Origin: Sialis fuliginosa
Taxonomy: Eukaryota; Arthropoda; Insecta; Megaloptera; Sialidae
Length of the DNA: 64,000 nucleotides
Assembly (NCBI GenBank): GCA_961205875.1
Contig: OY540810.1
Location: 17,050,001-17,114,000, forward strand
Direction: 5' to 3'
Part shown: piece by piece, positions 42,987 through 54,518 of the stretch
Layout: every line of letters starts with the position of its first letter
Position numbering within the stretch: position 1 is the stretch's first letter
Translations under genes and position numbers: made by a program
Notes under the pieces: model-generated
What the model saw: the letters and a program-made list of their open reading frames with translations, nothing else
Databases searched by the model: none
What the model was told of the DNA's origin: nothing

Positions 42987-44053
42987 TAGAGATCAGATCG
43001 GACCTTAAAAAAGTGGCCCGATCCGATCCGAAACTTTTTTTTTTCGGCCCGGTCCGATCCGGTCCGATTTATACGATTTTATATTAAGGTCCGATCCGAT
43101 CCGGTCCGAACATTATAAACAAAAATTAAGCCCGGTACGATCCGATCCGAATTTCGGACCGGGTATTTCGGGCCGGGTCGGGCCGGCCCGACCCAAACTG
43201 ATCTAAGAAAATTGTATTGTATTACAATACAATTTTTTTTTGATAGTTCATATAATAAATGCAACTTTCTCGTGAACAATGCTCCGCATCTGGAAGTCAT
43301 AAAGTTGACCCTTGCAGAACTATCGCTCGCCCGGGTTACGCTGACATTCCTAACGGTATTGTTATTTCTCTTATTTTGGAGAGATGTGACAAAAATGCAT
43401 TTGAAAATATTTTGACGGAATATTAAGGTCCGATCCGATCCGGTCCGAACATTATAAACAAAAATTAAGCCCGGTACGATCCGATCCGAATTTCGGACCG
43501 GGTATTTCGGGCCGGGTCGGGCCGGCCCGACCCAAACTGATCTAAGAAAATTGTATTGTATTACAATACAATTTTTTTTTGATAGTTCATATAATAAATG
43601 CAACTTTCTCGTGAACAATGCTCCGCATCTGGAAGTCATAAAGTTGACCCTTGCAGAACTATCGCTCGCCCGGGTTACGCTGACATTCCTAACGGTATTG
43701 TTATTTCTCTTATTTTGGAGAGATGTGACAAAAATGCATTTGAAAATATTTTGACGGAATGTTCTGTGTCTATAGTCTATACCTATTATTTTCAAATCAA
43801 TTGTGAACGTGAAATATATTTGCGTAAGTATTTATACTTTTTAGTACTAAAAAATAATATATTTATTTATTCTTTAAGATGTATACCAAGGTTCGGACAG
43901 GTCCGATCCGACCCGGTCTGATTTATACTAAGGTCCGATCCGATCCGGCCCGAACATGACAAACAAAAATTAAGCCCGGTCCGATCCGATCCGAAGTTCG
44001 GACCGGGATAAATTCGGATAATTTCGGGCCGGCCCGGCCCGAACTGATCTCTA
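42987..44053. mobile_element. hAT-like element with 339-bp tandem duplication
   Basis: Ends TAGAGATCAGATCGGACC and CGAACTGATCTCTA are flanked by a perfect 8-bp duplication ACCCCTAG (42979-42986 and 44054-44061). Both ends carry iterated GGTCCGATCCGATCCGG-type motifs and GGGCCGGCCCG. The interior contains two apparently identical tandem copies of a 339-bp unit (43081-43419 and 43420-43758). No transposase domain was seen; the 238-codon minus-strand frame exists because 339 is a multiple of three. Confidence 0.82.
43081..43758. repeat. Exact tandem duplication, 2 x 339 bp
   Basis: The unit begins ATATTAAGGTCCGATCCGAT and ends TTTTGACGGA, and I found no difference between copies. The two share an AT at the junction. 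Exact identity implies a recent duplication or an assembly artefact. Confidence 0.9.
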
Positions 44054-44088
44054 ACCCCTAGCTACAGCACACTATATCTATGTATATT

Positions 44089-44183
44089 CAGTAGCGTAAC
44101 CACAAATTAAGGACTTCTGGCAAATTTTTATGTTGGGGCCTCTACCTTTTTGCCAGTCCAGCCACCCTGTAGTTACGACACTG
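44089..44183. mobile_element. Possible 95-bp mini-MITE
   Basis: CAGTAGCGTAACCAC and GTAGTTACGACACTG are imperfect inverted ends 95 bp apart. No target duplication is clear. Confidence 0.35.
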
Positions 44184-44188
44184 CCTAC

Positions 44189-46433
44189 TAGTCCGGACGT
44201 TAAGAGCGATATTTCGACTAATCTCTGCACTTTTTGATAGAAGCATGAAAATTGGTATAGTTGTACATTAAACCTTCCTCTGCAAAACCAGAAATGGCGA
44301 CATTTCAAAAACCTGTGTGGTCCCCCTTTTAGGGGCAAAAATATCTCCGCGGATTTAGTTTTTCTTATTTATCTCGCAAATGGTAATCCGGACGACACAA
44401 ATAGAAGACACCCAAAATAATGTTTATTAGATTCTAAACAAAAGTTGTTATTATAAATTTTACGATTAGAGTCACCGTTGCCGTATAAATGGGGGTTAAA
44501 ATTATGAGAAAATTTGCGCGCGCGGTGAAACTTGCGTTCATGCTCAAATATCTCGTAAACGGGTTTTCTCACGAGAAAAATTAATAGGACAAATATTAAA
44601 GAGCAGACAATTCTCTATCAGATGTATGAATCTGTCATCCTGTAAAATTATTTTTTAATTAATTTTGGTCACTACAAGTAGAATGACATATATGTATGAC
44701 AATTTAAGAAAAGTAACGGTTCTCGTCTAATTTTGTTTTCGTTATGTATAATTAAGCACTTGTATAGTTAAGTTATGGTTCTTTTATAATAATTAATGAA
44801 TATAAAGAGAAAGAAAGAGAAAAAATTGTGTTAAATTGACCTGCATTTATCAATAAATCAAAAAATAACTTTTAATTATAAAGTACACCCTGTATAATAT
44901 ATTATATGTACTTATGTTATAAATATGACAAAACATTAAAATTATAAATATTTATAGGCTACAAACATGTTTTTTATTCTCTTTAGCTGGGAAAACTTCT
45001 ATTAACACTAGTGCAGAATCTCTTGATAGCTCCTATTTGTTATACAAAACTTCAAACGCCCAAAACTTTAGGATGAATATATTCGTCATAAAGTTTAGAA
45101 TAATAAACAATTAATTATTTTTTACATTACATTGTACATTTTGAGTAATTTGAAGTTGAAATTGATGACTATAAGACGATAACAGTAAGAATTGTGTCGG
45201 ATATATTCTTGTTTGTTTCAAATCTCGTGAACGGTCAATTGGATGAAAAAAATGTACTGAAACTGAATTGTCGGCAATGAAATTTTGAATAATATTTCGT
45301 TATGTTTCACATGTCAAATATTAAAGTTTCCGAGTAAATAAAGGTCAAAGTTACAAATTAATTGATATATTACATGAACGGTGTAAAGCAGGGCATATTT
45401 GTCACACAATATTTTATGACCAGTTTTTTACAATTCAAAAAATTATAGAAAATATAATAGAGTGGACTTATATGTATTTACCATACATACATTTTACTTT
45501 TACAAAAAATATGATAGTTTTATTGTTAAACATGATTTCTCAGCATTGTTATTTAGTATGATATTTTTAGTACGTATGGTAATTATTATTATTTTTATTC
45601 CGGCCGATCTTTAGGAATTCAACCCTGCGATTCATGATGGAAATATAAAATTTTATACAGTTGTACATCGAACCCACCTCTACAAACCTAGATATGACTC
45701 TACCCTCAAATCTTGTGCGGTCCCCCATTCAGAGGTTAACATAATATCTCCACAAGTTTTTTTAGTTAAATTTTGTAAATAATATTATAAATAAAATATA
45801 AAAAGCGTATTACACAATTCAAATATTACATTTTAATAGAGAAATGAGTAAAATGCACATACAATATGTAAATGTATTTATCGTATCATTTTCAAAAATT
45901 AAAATTAAAAAATTTAAATAAAGAAAACTTGTGGAGATACTATGTTAACCTCTGAATGGGGGACCGCACAAGATTTGAGGGTAGAGTCATACCTAGGTTT
46001 GTAGAGGTGGGTTTGATGTACAACTGTATAAAATTTTATATTTCCATCATGAATCGCAGGGTTGAATTCCTAAAGATCGGCCGGAAAAAAAAATTAAAAT
46101 TACCATACATACTAAAAAATATCATACTAAATAACAATGCTGAGAAATCATGTTTAACAATAAAACTATCATATTTTTTGTAAAAGTAAAATTTATGTAT
46201 GGTAGATATAAGTCCACTCTATTATATTTTCTATAATTTTTTGAATTTAAAAAAAATTGTGTGACAAATATGCCCTGCTTTACACCGATATTTTTGCCCC
46301 TAAAAGGGGGACCACACAGGTTTTTGAAATGTCGCCATTTCTAGTTTTGTAGAGGAAGGTTTAATGTACAACTATACCAATTTTCATGCTTCTATCAAAA
46401 AGTGCAGATGAAAAGTTCTTAACGTCCGGACTA
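44189..46433. repeat. Foldback, TAGTCCGGACGTTAAGA ends
   Basis: Arms of about 165 bp: TAGTCCGGACGTTAAGAGC and TTAACGTCCGGACTA; TGATAGAAGCATGAAAATTG and GTGTGGTCCCCCTTTTAGGG pair with their complements near 46300-46400. The interior is A/T-rich and contains a second foldback at 45379-46287. No domain. Confidence 0.8.
45379..46287. repeat. Inner foldback nested in 44189-46433
   Basis: Ends CGGTGTAAAGCAGGGCATAT and ATATGCCCTGCTTTACACCG. Arms of more than 400 bp run to a centre near 45840, with nearly exact pairing (CCGGCCGATCTTTAGGAATT, GCGGTCCCCCATTCAGAGGT). Its GTCCCCC and TGTACAACTGTATAAAATTT phrases echo the outer foldback, so the two may be related families. Confidence 0.85.
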
Positions 46434-47310
46434 TACATCATCAGCATTCATCAACGTATTATTAAAAATCATTTACGGATAAATAAAAAAAAATCGGTTA
46501 AGGGTTCCGAAGGTACCTACTACTACGAGGACTGTTGAAGCTAAGATACAGCCAATTTGATAACACCGGTGGGGGCCACCTTTTAAATGCATTTATGTGC
46601 AAGAAAAACTTTTTTTCTTACGCAACCTTGATCGTAGGTATAAATAGAAGCCACAAGTGCAATTTTGTAAAAAAATATTGATTCCTGATTTTTTTACTTA
46701 GTTTTTAGTGCAACACAAATTTTTACAAATATTTTGTGACACACCCTTAAATATTGGCTAATATCATTGGTAAATCTATTTATATTTGGCTATATTATGG
46801 TTGATCTCGATTCTTTGGAGCTTTAGGAAGAATTTAAGCCAATATACGAGTCTGTGCGATGATGTGCTCCAGAGTTATTTAATTTTTACTGATTAGGACC
46901 GAAAATTAACAGTTTTACGGCATTTTCACCCTCTGGAAGGGGTGTTTTTTGGTTAAATTTTATCTAACTGGTCTTAATTGATTTATTTGAGTATCAGCTA
47001 CAAATATCAACCATAATATAACCCCATCGTCGATTTAGTTTTTGAAATAAATCGAAAAAACGGTAAAAAAACTTGAAGTTCACCCTTTAAACCCCATTTT
47101 TAGAGGTGAAGCCCCACACCTCACGCGGGCGCGTTATTTTTTTCGTGTTCAGCGGCTCGAAATCTATAAGAATCAACCATAAAATTGCTGTTCCGGAAAA
47201 TTTCCCATCAAATTGCTTCATTCACTGGACTATAAGGCTAAAAGCAGGATATTTCTGTTTCTTTAATTTTTTACTGTTAAGTTTTACTTATATTTACAGT
47301 AGAGATCTCC
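46434..47310. repeat. Copy of the TAGTCCAGTGA family, reverse orientation
   Basis: From about 46600 to 47234 it is the reverse of 32181-32660 and parallels 34430-34590: TTTGGCTATATTATGGTTGA, CCCCATCGTCGATTTAGTTT, then the end CATTCACTGGACTATA. The left boundary is not resolved. Confidence 0.6.
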
Positions 47311-47342
47311 AAAAATTGCAAACATCGATGTTTGCAATTTTT
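47311..47342. repeat. 32-bp perfect palindrome
   Basis: AAAAATTGCAAACATC followed at once by its exact complement, with no spacer. It could extrude as a cruciform or mark the centre of a lost inverted repeat. Confidence 0.9.
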
Positions 47343-48017
47343 TTATGAATAGGTACAAATAAAAATCTAAGCAAAATTTAATATTTTCTATTTTGTATAT
47401 TACAAATAATATGTAAATAAATGAACACAATTTATACTACTTCTTTTTTTTTTCAATCAAAAATTTTTTTTTCTATAAAACTCGTCCTCTCGCGTCATCA
47501 GGGGGCCTCGCAAATTCATTTTGCCCACATTAAATTTAGGTCTTGCGCCGCCACTGGCCCCACCCCCCTCCTTGTTTTATTTATTCTAAAAATTTTAACA
47601 TTTTTGTCTATTAGGCAAACTTCATATGTTCAGTAAAAATTTTAAGTTTCTAGCTTAAATATAGTTTACTAGATATTTTGCTTTGACTGAAAAGGACAGA
47701 TGGATGGACGGACGATAACGTGAGATTAATAGGAATTTTTCGGAACCCCAAAAAGTTAATTTAAAGTAGCAAATGTGGAACATTTTACACATGAATAATT
47801 TGTGTTTTTCATGTGTTAGAGTTTATTTTTTATTAATATATTTTAATGATTTTTGTTAAGCAATTGTTTCAAAAGAAAATAAATCGTGAAATTAATTTAT
47901 TTTCTAGTTATTGCCTATACTAAATAAACAAATTATTTATTTTACAAAGTAACGTTACAAACAAATATATTCCAGAAATGATTTTTTTATGTATGATACA
48001 AACTGATTTTTTAATGT
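47343..48017. repeat. Fragments of two dispersed families
   Basis: 47500-47565 ends TTGCGCCGCCACTGG (GGCGG-type MITE end). 47620-47755 is the right end of the CGGAACCCTAAAAA family (GACAGATGGATGGACGGACG, degenerate TTTTTCGGAACCCCAAAAA). The remainder is AT-rich. Confidence 0.45.
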
Positions 48018-48351
48018 TCGGTATTATAAAGGAGCTAGCAAATTTGCTAGCTAGCAAGCACTTTCAAATGAGGTATTAATTCTGTGATAGTATCAATGGA
48101 TTCGCTATGGAATTTAGAGCAGTGACACTTCAACTAATTGTAACACAGTTGGCGGTTCTGACTGTACAAAATAATTTTCATAATATCGCCAATGTTTTAA
48201 TACTGTTGGTGTTTACATACCACACGTGTGCAAAAATTGTCAAACATATCATATGTAACTAAAGGAGAACTGTCAGATAGGTTAGAAACCTCATTTGAAA
48301 GTGCTTGTAAGTTAGCAAATTTTACTAGCTCGTTTATAATACCGGACATAA
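48018..48351. repeat. Foldback, 334 bp
   Basis: CGGTATTATAAAGGAGCTAG and the right CTAGCTCGTTTATAATACCG are inverted. The arms continue through AGCACTTTCAAATGAGGT / complement (about 65 bp each). Confidence 0.75.
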
Positions 48352-48524
48352 ATGTAGGTGTTTTATAGGAAAATAAATTAAGGGAGGGGGTAATTATTTC
48401 TTTATTAAACAAGCTTTGTTTTATTTTTCAATTTCTATTAAAACATTTATTAGTACAGGCAAATTTGCATTTAACTAAAACATAATTATTAGATCAAATT
48501 TTATTTGGGAAATGTATCCAATTA

Positions 48525-49986
48525 GTATAGGAGCCAGCTGCAAAATCGGTGTAGATTTAACAACCGTCTGCCGTAGTGGTTTTTTTGAAGTACTCACTCA
48601 GACAAAGCTCGGACGATGAGATAGGGCCCACGAAAAATACGCACAAAAAAATCACGTAACAACCGTTTGAATGAGACGGTTGCTTATAGTAGACCCCAAT
48701 TAAAGATGTTTTGGATATACGGCAGAAATTTTTGCGTAGGGGTTTAATTACAGGGGCCTCTCAAAATTTCGACCCAAAAAAATCAGATAACAACCGGACC
48801 AGACCTGGTGCAAAATGTTTATTTGGACGTATACTTACATAAAAACATAATGGCAGAATTTTTTATGTAGGGACTTCGGTGCTATAAAGCCTACAAATGG
48901 CCAGAATTGGGCCCCAATCTTAAAAATGCTGTAAAATCTAAAATACCGAATGAAAATTTCTGCCGCGCGTTGTATGCCTTTGTTATGAACTATAAAATAG
49001 ATATATACCCATGGCAGAAGTTTTTATTCATGCAGTTCCCCCTCCCAGCTCTCCCAAAAGGTAAATTTAGATTAGTAATAAAATGCACTAAAAAAATCAT
49101 AACAAATAGTCCTATTGAGGCTTATAAACTTATAAAATGATAATATATTATTGTATTTAATGTAAGACACCCCCCGTGCCCCTCCCCACCCCCAAGGGAA
49201 AATTTGGGTTAGTAATAAAATTCGCTAAAAAATCATTACAATTAGGTCTATAATGGCTTATGAACTTTTAAAATGATAATAAATTATTGTATGAGGGGGG
49301 GCACGAGGGGTGTCTAACATTAAATACAATAATATATTATCATTTTATAAGTTTATAAGCCTCTATAGGCCTATTTGTTATAATTTTTTTAGTGCATTTT
49401 ATTACTAATCTAAATTTACCTTTTGGAAGAGCTGGGAGGGGGAACTGCATGAATAAAAACTTCTGCCATGGGTATATATCTATTTTATAGTTCATAACAA
49501 AGGCATACAACGCGCGGCAGAAATTTTCATTCGGTATTTTAGATTTTACAGCATTTTTAAGATTGGGGCCCAATTCTGGCCATTTGTAGGCCTTATAGCA
49601 CCGAAGTCCCTACATAAAAAATTCTGCCATTATGTTTTTATGTAAGTATACGTCCAAATAAACATTTTGCACCAGGTCTGGTCCGGTTGTTATCTGATTT
49701 TTTTGGGTCGAAATTTTGAGAGGCCCCTGTACTTAAACCCCTACGCAAAAATTTCTGCCGTATATCCAAAACATCTTTTATTGGGGTCTACTATAAGCAA
49801 CCGTCACATTCAAACGGTTGTTACGTGATTTTTTTGTGCGTATTTTTCGTGGGCCCTATCTATTAAATCCCTACAAGCTGGGGGACCGGACTTATCGTCC
49901 GAGCTTTGTCTGAGTGAGTACTTCAAAAAAACCACAACGGCAGACGGTTGTTAAATCTACACCGATTTTGCAGCTGGCTCCTATAC
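48525..49986. repeat. Near-perfect palindrome, 1.46 kb
   Basis: Termini GTATAGGAGCCAGCTGCAAA and complement, with TA on each side (48523-48524, 49987-49988). Arms of about 650-700 bp are almost identical: both encode the same 77-codon frame with one difference. A third, degenerate direct copy of a roughly 100-bp piece lies in the centre (49193-49285). The right arm has a short extra segment near 49861-49895. Confidence 0.88.
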
Positions 49987-49988
49987 TA

Positions 49989-50369
49989 AATAGTATTTCT
50001 CATTAAAGAATTCAATGAGTCCCGAGGTCAGAAGTTGTTGCGTTTAGGGGAAAGTGGGGTAAAAAGGATATGTTAGATCAAATGTATGAAAATAATTAAT
50101 GTCCCTGTACTAAATAGTTTATAACGAACATTAAGAAATTAATGAGGTCAAAATTAATGTTGGGAAGAGGACTGGGGGTTATAAAATGACAAAAAAAATA
50201 AATAGTAAGGTAAAATTAATTATTGTGTAACGGTAAATATTTATTTACATAAAATTGACACGTGTGCATTCAAATTAGGTTTTATTAAGGAAAAAATGGA
50301 AAGATTAGAAATAACTCCTGAAATGGCTTCAGAAATACTTTATCTTTAAGAAACCGAAGAGTCCCTAGT
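49989..50369. other. AT-rich spacer, no gene seen
   Basis: No exon or bounded repeat identified. Confidence 0.35.
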
Positions 50370-50629
50370 CGGAACTGGGGAACTTTAGCCGGTATTTTGA
50401 TTTAAAGTAGGGCGCGTCAAATAAGCGATGAAGCTAGTCTTGATTTCACTTACCGGCTTATCGTGTTCTACAAACAAATTTTATGAAAATCGGATAATAT
50501 ATGTCTCATAGAATGTACGTTGGGTGAGCACGTTAGGTGAGCATGTTGGGTGAGCATGTTGGGTAGGCATGATTAGTTTATGTTTAATTAAATTAATATC
50601 CCCGGGTAACACCGGGTCCAATGCGCTAG
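50370..50629 (+). mobile_element. Helitron-like 3' end, ends CTAG|T
   Basis: Ends CCCGGGTAACACCGGGT, a stem-loop (CCCGG / CCGGG), then CCAATGCGCTAG|T. Upstream are four tandem variants of GTTGGGTGAGCAT (50518-50570). The same ending, less well kept, is at 3022. Hairpin plus CTAG followed by T is the Helitron 3' signature; no helicase was seen. Confidence 0.5.
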
Positions 50630-51483
50630 TATATTAATAATCTGAAAAAATTCCAGAATGTAGTTTTTAATTAGTACTTTGAATGAAAATCATAACGAAT
50701 ACCTACTGTAAAATTTCTTTGGACTTTCCTCCCATAGATTGAAAAGTGTAGTTTTTATAATAAAGATAACAATGATCACTTATATTATTACCCGCGAACA
50801 CCTATATTTACCGCTATATTTGACGCTTATGTATTCTTAAGCTATCCGCATTGTCAGGTAGCATTATATTTATATAGGCTAACTGTTATAACCAAACTTG
50901 ACTCGCCCGAAGGTAAGGCGTGGTCCTCGGTTTGTAAAATACACTGAATACGCAATTCACAAACAAGATATACTTTCATTTTGATTTATATTACTGAATA
51001 ATCATTCAAAAAAGAAAATATCCGCACTCGTCGCTTATTTGGTTATAATATTTGTACTATGTATGTAGTATGTATTTATTTGTTATGTAATCTAGGTTGT
51101 CTGGAATTAACTGTTATTTGTTCTAAATATACTCCCCCCACTATGTGAAGGTCGTTTGAATTAAAAGGCATTAGAAATTGTGTAGAAATCAAAATGCATG
51201 CTTCAGATTTAGATGTTTATTTATAACCGAAATCAGGAACTAATTCAGACCAAAATGATTATTAGTGGAAACTTTCTATTAGTGCACTAGTGTCCCTGAT
51301 CATACTACAAAAAATCGGAGCTGATTCGAGTTGTGCTTATCTTAAAACAAATGTAATTTTAAAAGTTTCTGACCAAATTAAAAAATGTTCAGATAATTGG
51401 AAACTATACATAAAAATTAAAAAAAATACAAATATGCTGAGACTTGTTTAATTGTAAGCTCAGCTATACATACACTATAGTAT
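50630..51483. other. Gene-poor stretch
   Basis: AT-rich. 51290-51345 (GTGTCCCTGATCATACTAC, GGAGCTGATTCGAGTTGTGC) is the reverse of a piece near 34640-34700, so part is repeat-derived. No gene was seen. Confidence 0.4.
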
Positions 51484-51721
51484 GCTACCCAAGTAAAAAT
51501 AACACACGACTGTGCTATGATCGTGGTGCGGCCGTGCTATGGCCGTATTGCTACCGTCCTATGGCCGTGGTGCATTCGTACGGCCGTGCTTATTCCACAA
51601 ACAAACCTAGTGCTGCCGTGGTACATTGGTACGACCGTGAACGTCCACGGCCGTATCAATGTACCACGGCCATAGTACGGCCGCACCACAAACATAGGAC
51701 GGCCGTGTAGCTACGGGTAGC
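51484..51721. repeat. GC-rich foldback with GGCCGT motif array
   Basis: 238 bp bounded by GCTACCC and GGGTAGC. It holds about eight GGCCGT / ACGGCC motifs and is self-complementary: GTGGTGCGGCCGTGCTATGG near 51523 pairs with GGCCATAGTACGGCCGCACC near 51668. Its GC content is far above its surroundings. The 88-codon frame through it has no domain. Confidence 0.75.
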
Positions 51722-52304
51722 TACCATTTAAATATTGCAGAATTTTACTTAATACGAATGCTTCAATTTACACAAAATAAGTTTATAGTCTTGTTCTATG
51801 ATTAAAAATAAGATAAAAAGTTAATATAAATATACCTCCAAAACTGCATTTTTTCAACAAATATAATTTCGTTTTTTAGTCATATTTAAAGTCTGTGTAA
51901 CAGTAATACAACTGGCATAAGTCAATAATGACAAGTATTAGGAGGTAGGTATATTTATTATTAATATTAATTGTTTATCTAATTTTTAATCATAGAATAA
52001 GAATATAAGCTTATTTGCATCCGTATTAAGTAAAATTCTGCAATATTTTCTATTTATCGAACATTTGACTGGAGTAAGACCGGACCGAGACCGGCTCGAC
52101 AGTCTGGATCGACTCATATTAATAATAAAACGGTTATCAAATTTCATAACTTTATCATAACGGGTTCTTTAGATATTAAATAAATACTCATTTTGGGCAA
52201 CATTTTTGGAATTTCCGGATACATGTTCATATGCAGTTTTTTTGCTAAAAATAACATACTCAGTCTACTGTGAAATTTTTGTGCACTAATTGTAAATCAC
52301 TGTG
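51722..52304. repeat. Partial copy of the 40931-41966 foldback
   Basis: Shares TGCAGAATTTTACTTAATAC, AAATATACCTCC and TTAGATATTAAATAAATACT-type text with the foldback upstream, and ends TTGTAAATCACTGTG then TA. The left arm is replaced by the GC-rich foldback. Confidence 0.6.
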
Positions 52305-53093
52305 TAAATTGACTTTTATTTGCAATATTTAATTACTTTATCAGTTCAAGTAACTGTAATAAATAAACTTAATAATGCAAACTTTTTTCCCATTTTTAAT
52401 CATTGGCCTGGCTCCAGTGTTGGATTTAAAAAGTGATCCACCTTGTAGCGTTATAATATAAATCTAAAAAAAACTACTTGTAATATCCTACTAGTGCAGA
52501 CAACCCAACATTTTTAACATTAGTAGGATGTGACCGGTTTGTGGGGTCACCAAATTCGCGGGACTAAAGTTGCCAGGCTCAAAAATATAACAACCGGACT
52601 CGGCATTATATTTGGCCGGACATTTAGCCCTCTTAGCCGGACTTCCCTTTTTTAAAGCCCGACATACTCTTTTAAAACCGGCCATACTGTATTTTTAATT
52701 GTTTATTACTAATTAATCACAGTTTTGTTTTATTACAAAATTACCTTATGTTGTAACTAACAACAATCAATAATCAGCCTTATCATTTGATAACTATGAT
52801 CTTTACTAAGTAATCAATCTTCTTAATTGAATAAAAAAGCGAAGTAACACTCCTGTCTATAAACTAACTCTAATAAAAATAAACCTCTTTTAGCACAATA
52901 TATAAAAATAATAATAACCATTCATCTGGTAACAAACGAAAAGATCTTCATTAAAATAAAAAAATCTCCATACTTTTTGGCATTTCAATTAAGGAAATTA
53001 GAAATCTTTCAAAATTATTTTAAATACAATAACAAAAATTTATAATCAATGTTGATATTTGCACCTAGTTTATCATGAACGTCATTTTCCTTA
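52305..53093. repeat. Repeat-derived stretch with GCCGGAC motifs
   Basis: 52560-52690 has iterated GCCGGAC / GCCCGAC words. Similar words (CAGGCCGAAC, AGCCGGACGCCTGATTAACC) return after the next element at 53640-53725, suggesting one older element split by it. The rest is AT-rich. Confidence 0.45.
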
Positions 53094-53612
53094 TAGTCCT
53101 CAGTACCTCGACCCTTTTGTTCATTTATTACCATACTTCTGAAACTTCGTTAGTGGCTTCTTTTTGGTGAGTCTTCCAACTTCCGGGCGGCGAACTGGAA
53201 AAACGGTCCAAGATATTTGTCGGACAAAATGACCAATGGATTGTAACTTAGATAATATGGTGAGAAAATTGAAGAAAAATTTTCTGACAAAAATAGTGGG
53301 GCGATCACCTAGTCTGCCACCTCTAACATGTCAAAACAACGAGGTCATTATAGTTTATTACCAGCCACCTGAAATTTGTAGGATTATTAAATAATTATTT
53401 TTACAATCCATTGATCATTTTGTTCGACAAATATCTGGGGCCGTTTTTCCAGTTCGTCGCCCGGAAGATTCCACGGCTGCACGCTCGAAAATGCCCCATT
53501 TTTAAGAATTTTCGCAATTAAAAAAGTTGGAAGACTCGCCAAAAAGAAGCCACTCACGAAATTTCAGAAGTATGGTAATAAATTTACAAAAGAGTCGACG
53601 TACTGAAGACTA
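53094..53612. repeat. Foldback, TAGTCCTCAGTAC ends, copy 2
   Basis: TAGTCCTCAGTACCTCGACC and AGTCGACGTACTGAAGACTA. The arms match those of 36824-37392, with some length differences near the left arm. It is inserted in older repeat DNA. Confidence 0.8.
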
Positions 53613-54512
53613 ATAAATATCGTAGGCCAAAAACAGGACAGGCCGAACGTATTAATATTTTGTCGGGCACGACTGTAAAAATCCAAACATGTTCGGATAA
53701 AGCCGGACGCCTGATTAACCTACGCGGGGACTAAACTATCTACATTTCTCGGTACTAAATATGTATATTCGCAGTATACGATATACGAATATAATATAAT
53801 TTAAATAGATACTAATAATTTTTTTTTATACAAAAACCAAGTCTAAAAAATTAAAATTACGTGCCCTGCCCTCTTCATACTTTTCGCAATTTATTTCATT
53901 TGCTACAAAGCAATAAAGAATAAATAATAATTAATATTTGATTCAAAACACGTGAAAAACAGAAAATCCGTGTTTATAAATATACTCGTGAAATTATTGA
54001 CTAATCCGATACGATATTTTTAATTTGACAAGTATTATTTAGGACATGAACCTTGATATACATACACAAGCACATATTTACTCACACATACATACATAAG
54101 ATATGTGTGTACTTATATAAAATGAAATTTTATCTGCGAGTCTAGATTTTTAAATGTCAAATATTATACTCGCCTGAAGCAAATATGCTAAAATTCATAA
54201 TGGTTTTAACGAATGAGTATGACTTTATAATAATTTATGTATGCATATACATATCAGAATGTACGTGCATATAAATGTAATGTCTATCTATGTATATTAT
54301 GAGTAATTAGTTTTCACAGGGGCGAATAAACTATAAATTGGTTTAACCTCTTAGAAAAATTATTTTGAAAATTGTTCAACAAAATTTTTATACGGAGCCC
54401 ATCGATTACTTGGTGTCCCGGAGCCCCAGAGTTACGGCCCTGCCCCTACGGAAGTATTTTATTAGCAATTGCGTTAAATTCCAAAATGCTCTTGTTTACT
54501 GAATGTAAGTAT
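53613..54512. other. Gene-poor stretch
   Basis: After the GCCGGAC words the sequence is AT-rich with short ACATAC / ACACAC runs near 54060-54100. GAGTTACGGCCCTG near 54430 is an end like that of 3782-4448. No gene was seen. Confidence 0.4.
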
Positions 54513-54518
54513 CGCATC

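Noticed and set aside
43079..43795. 238-codon minus-strand open frame, the longest in the window
   Set aside because: It consists of a tandem 339-bp duplication in a hAT-like element; the frame stays open because the unit is a multiple of three. No domain is recognisable.
48907..49573. Pair of identical 77-codon frames on opposite strands
   Set aside because: They are the two arms of a palindromic repeat; identity reflects DNA duplication, not a gene.
50370..50629. Tandem GTTGGGTGAGCAT units as a CRISPR-like array
   Set aside because: The units are contiguous and degenerate with no spacers, in eukaryotic repeat DNA.
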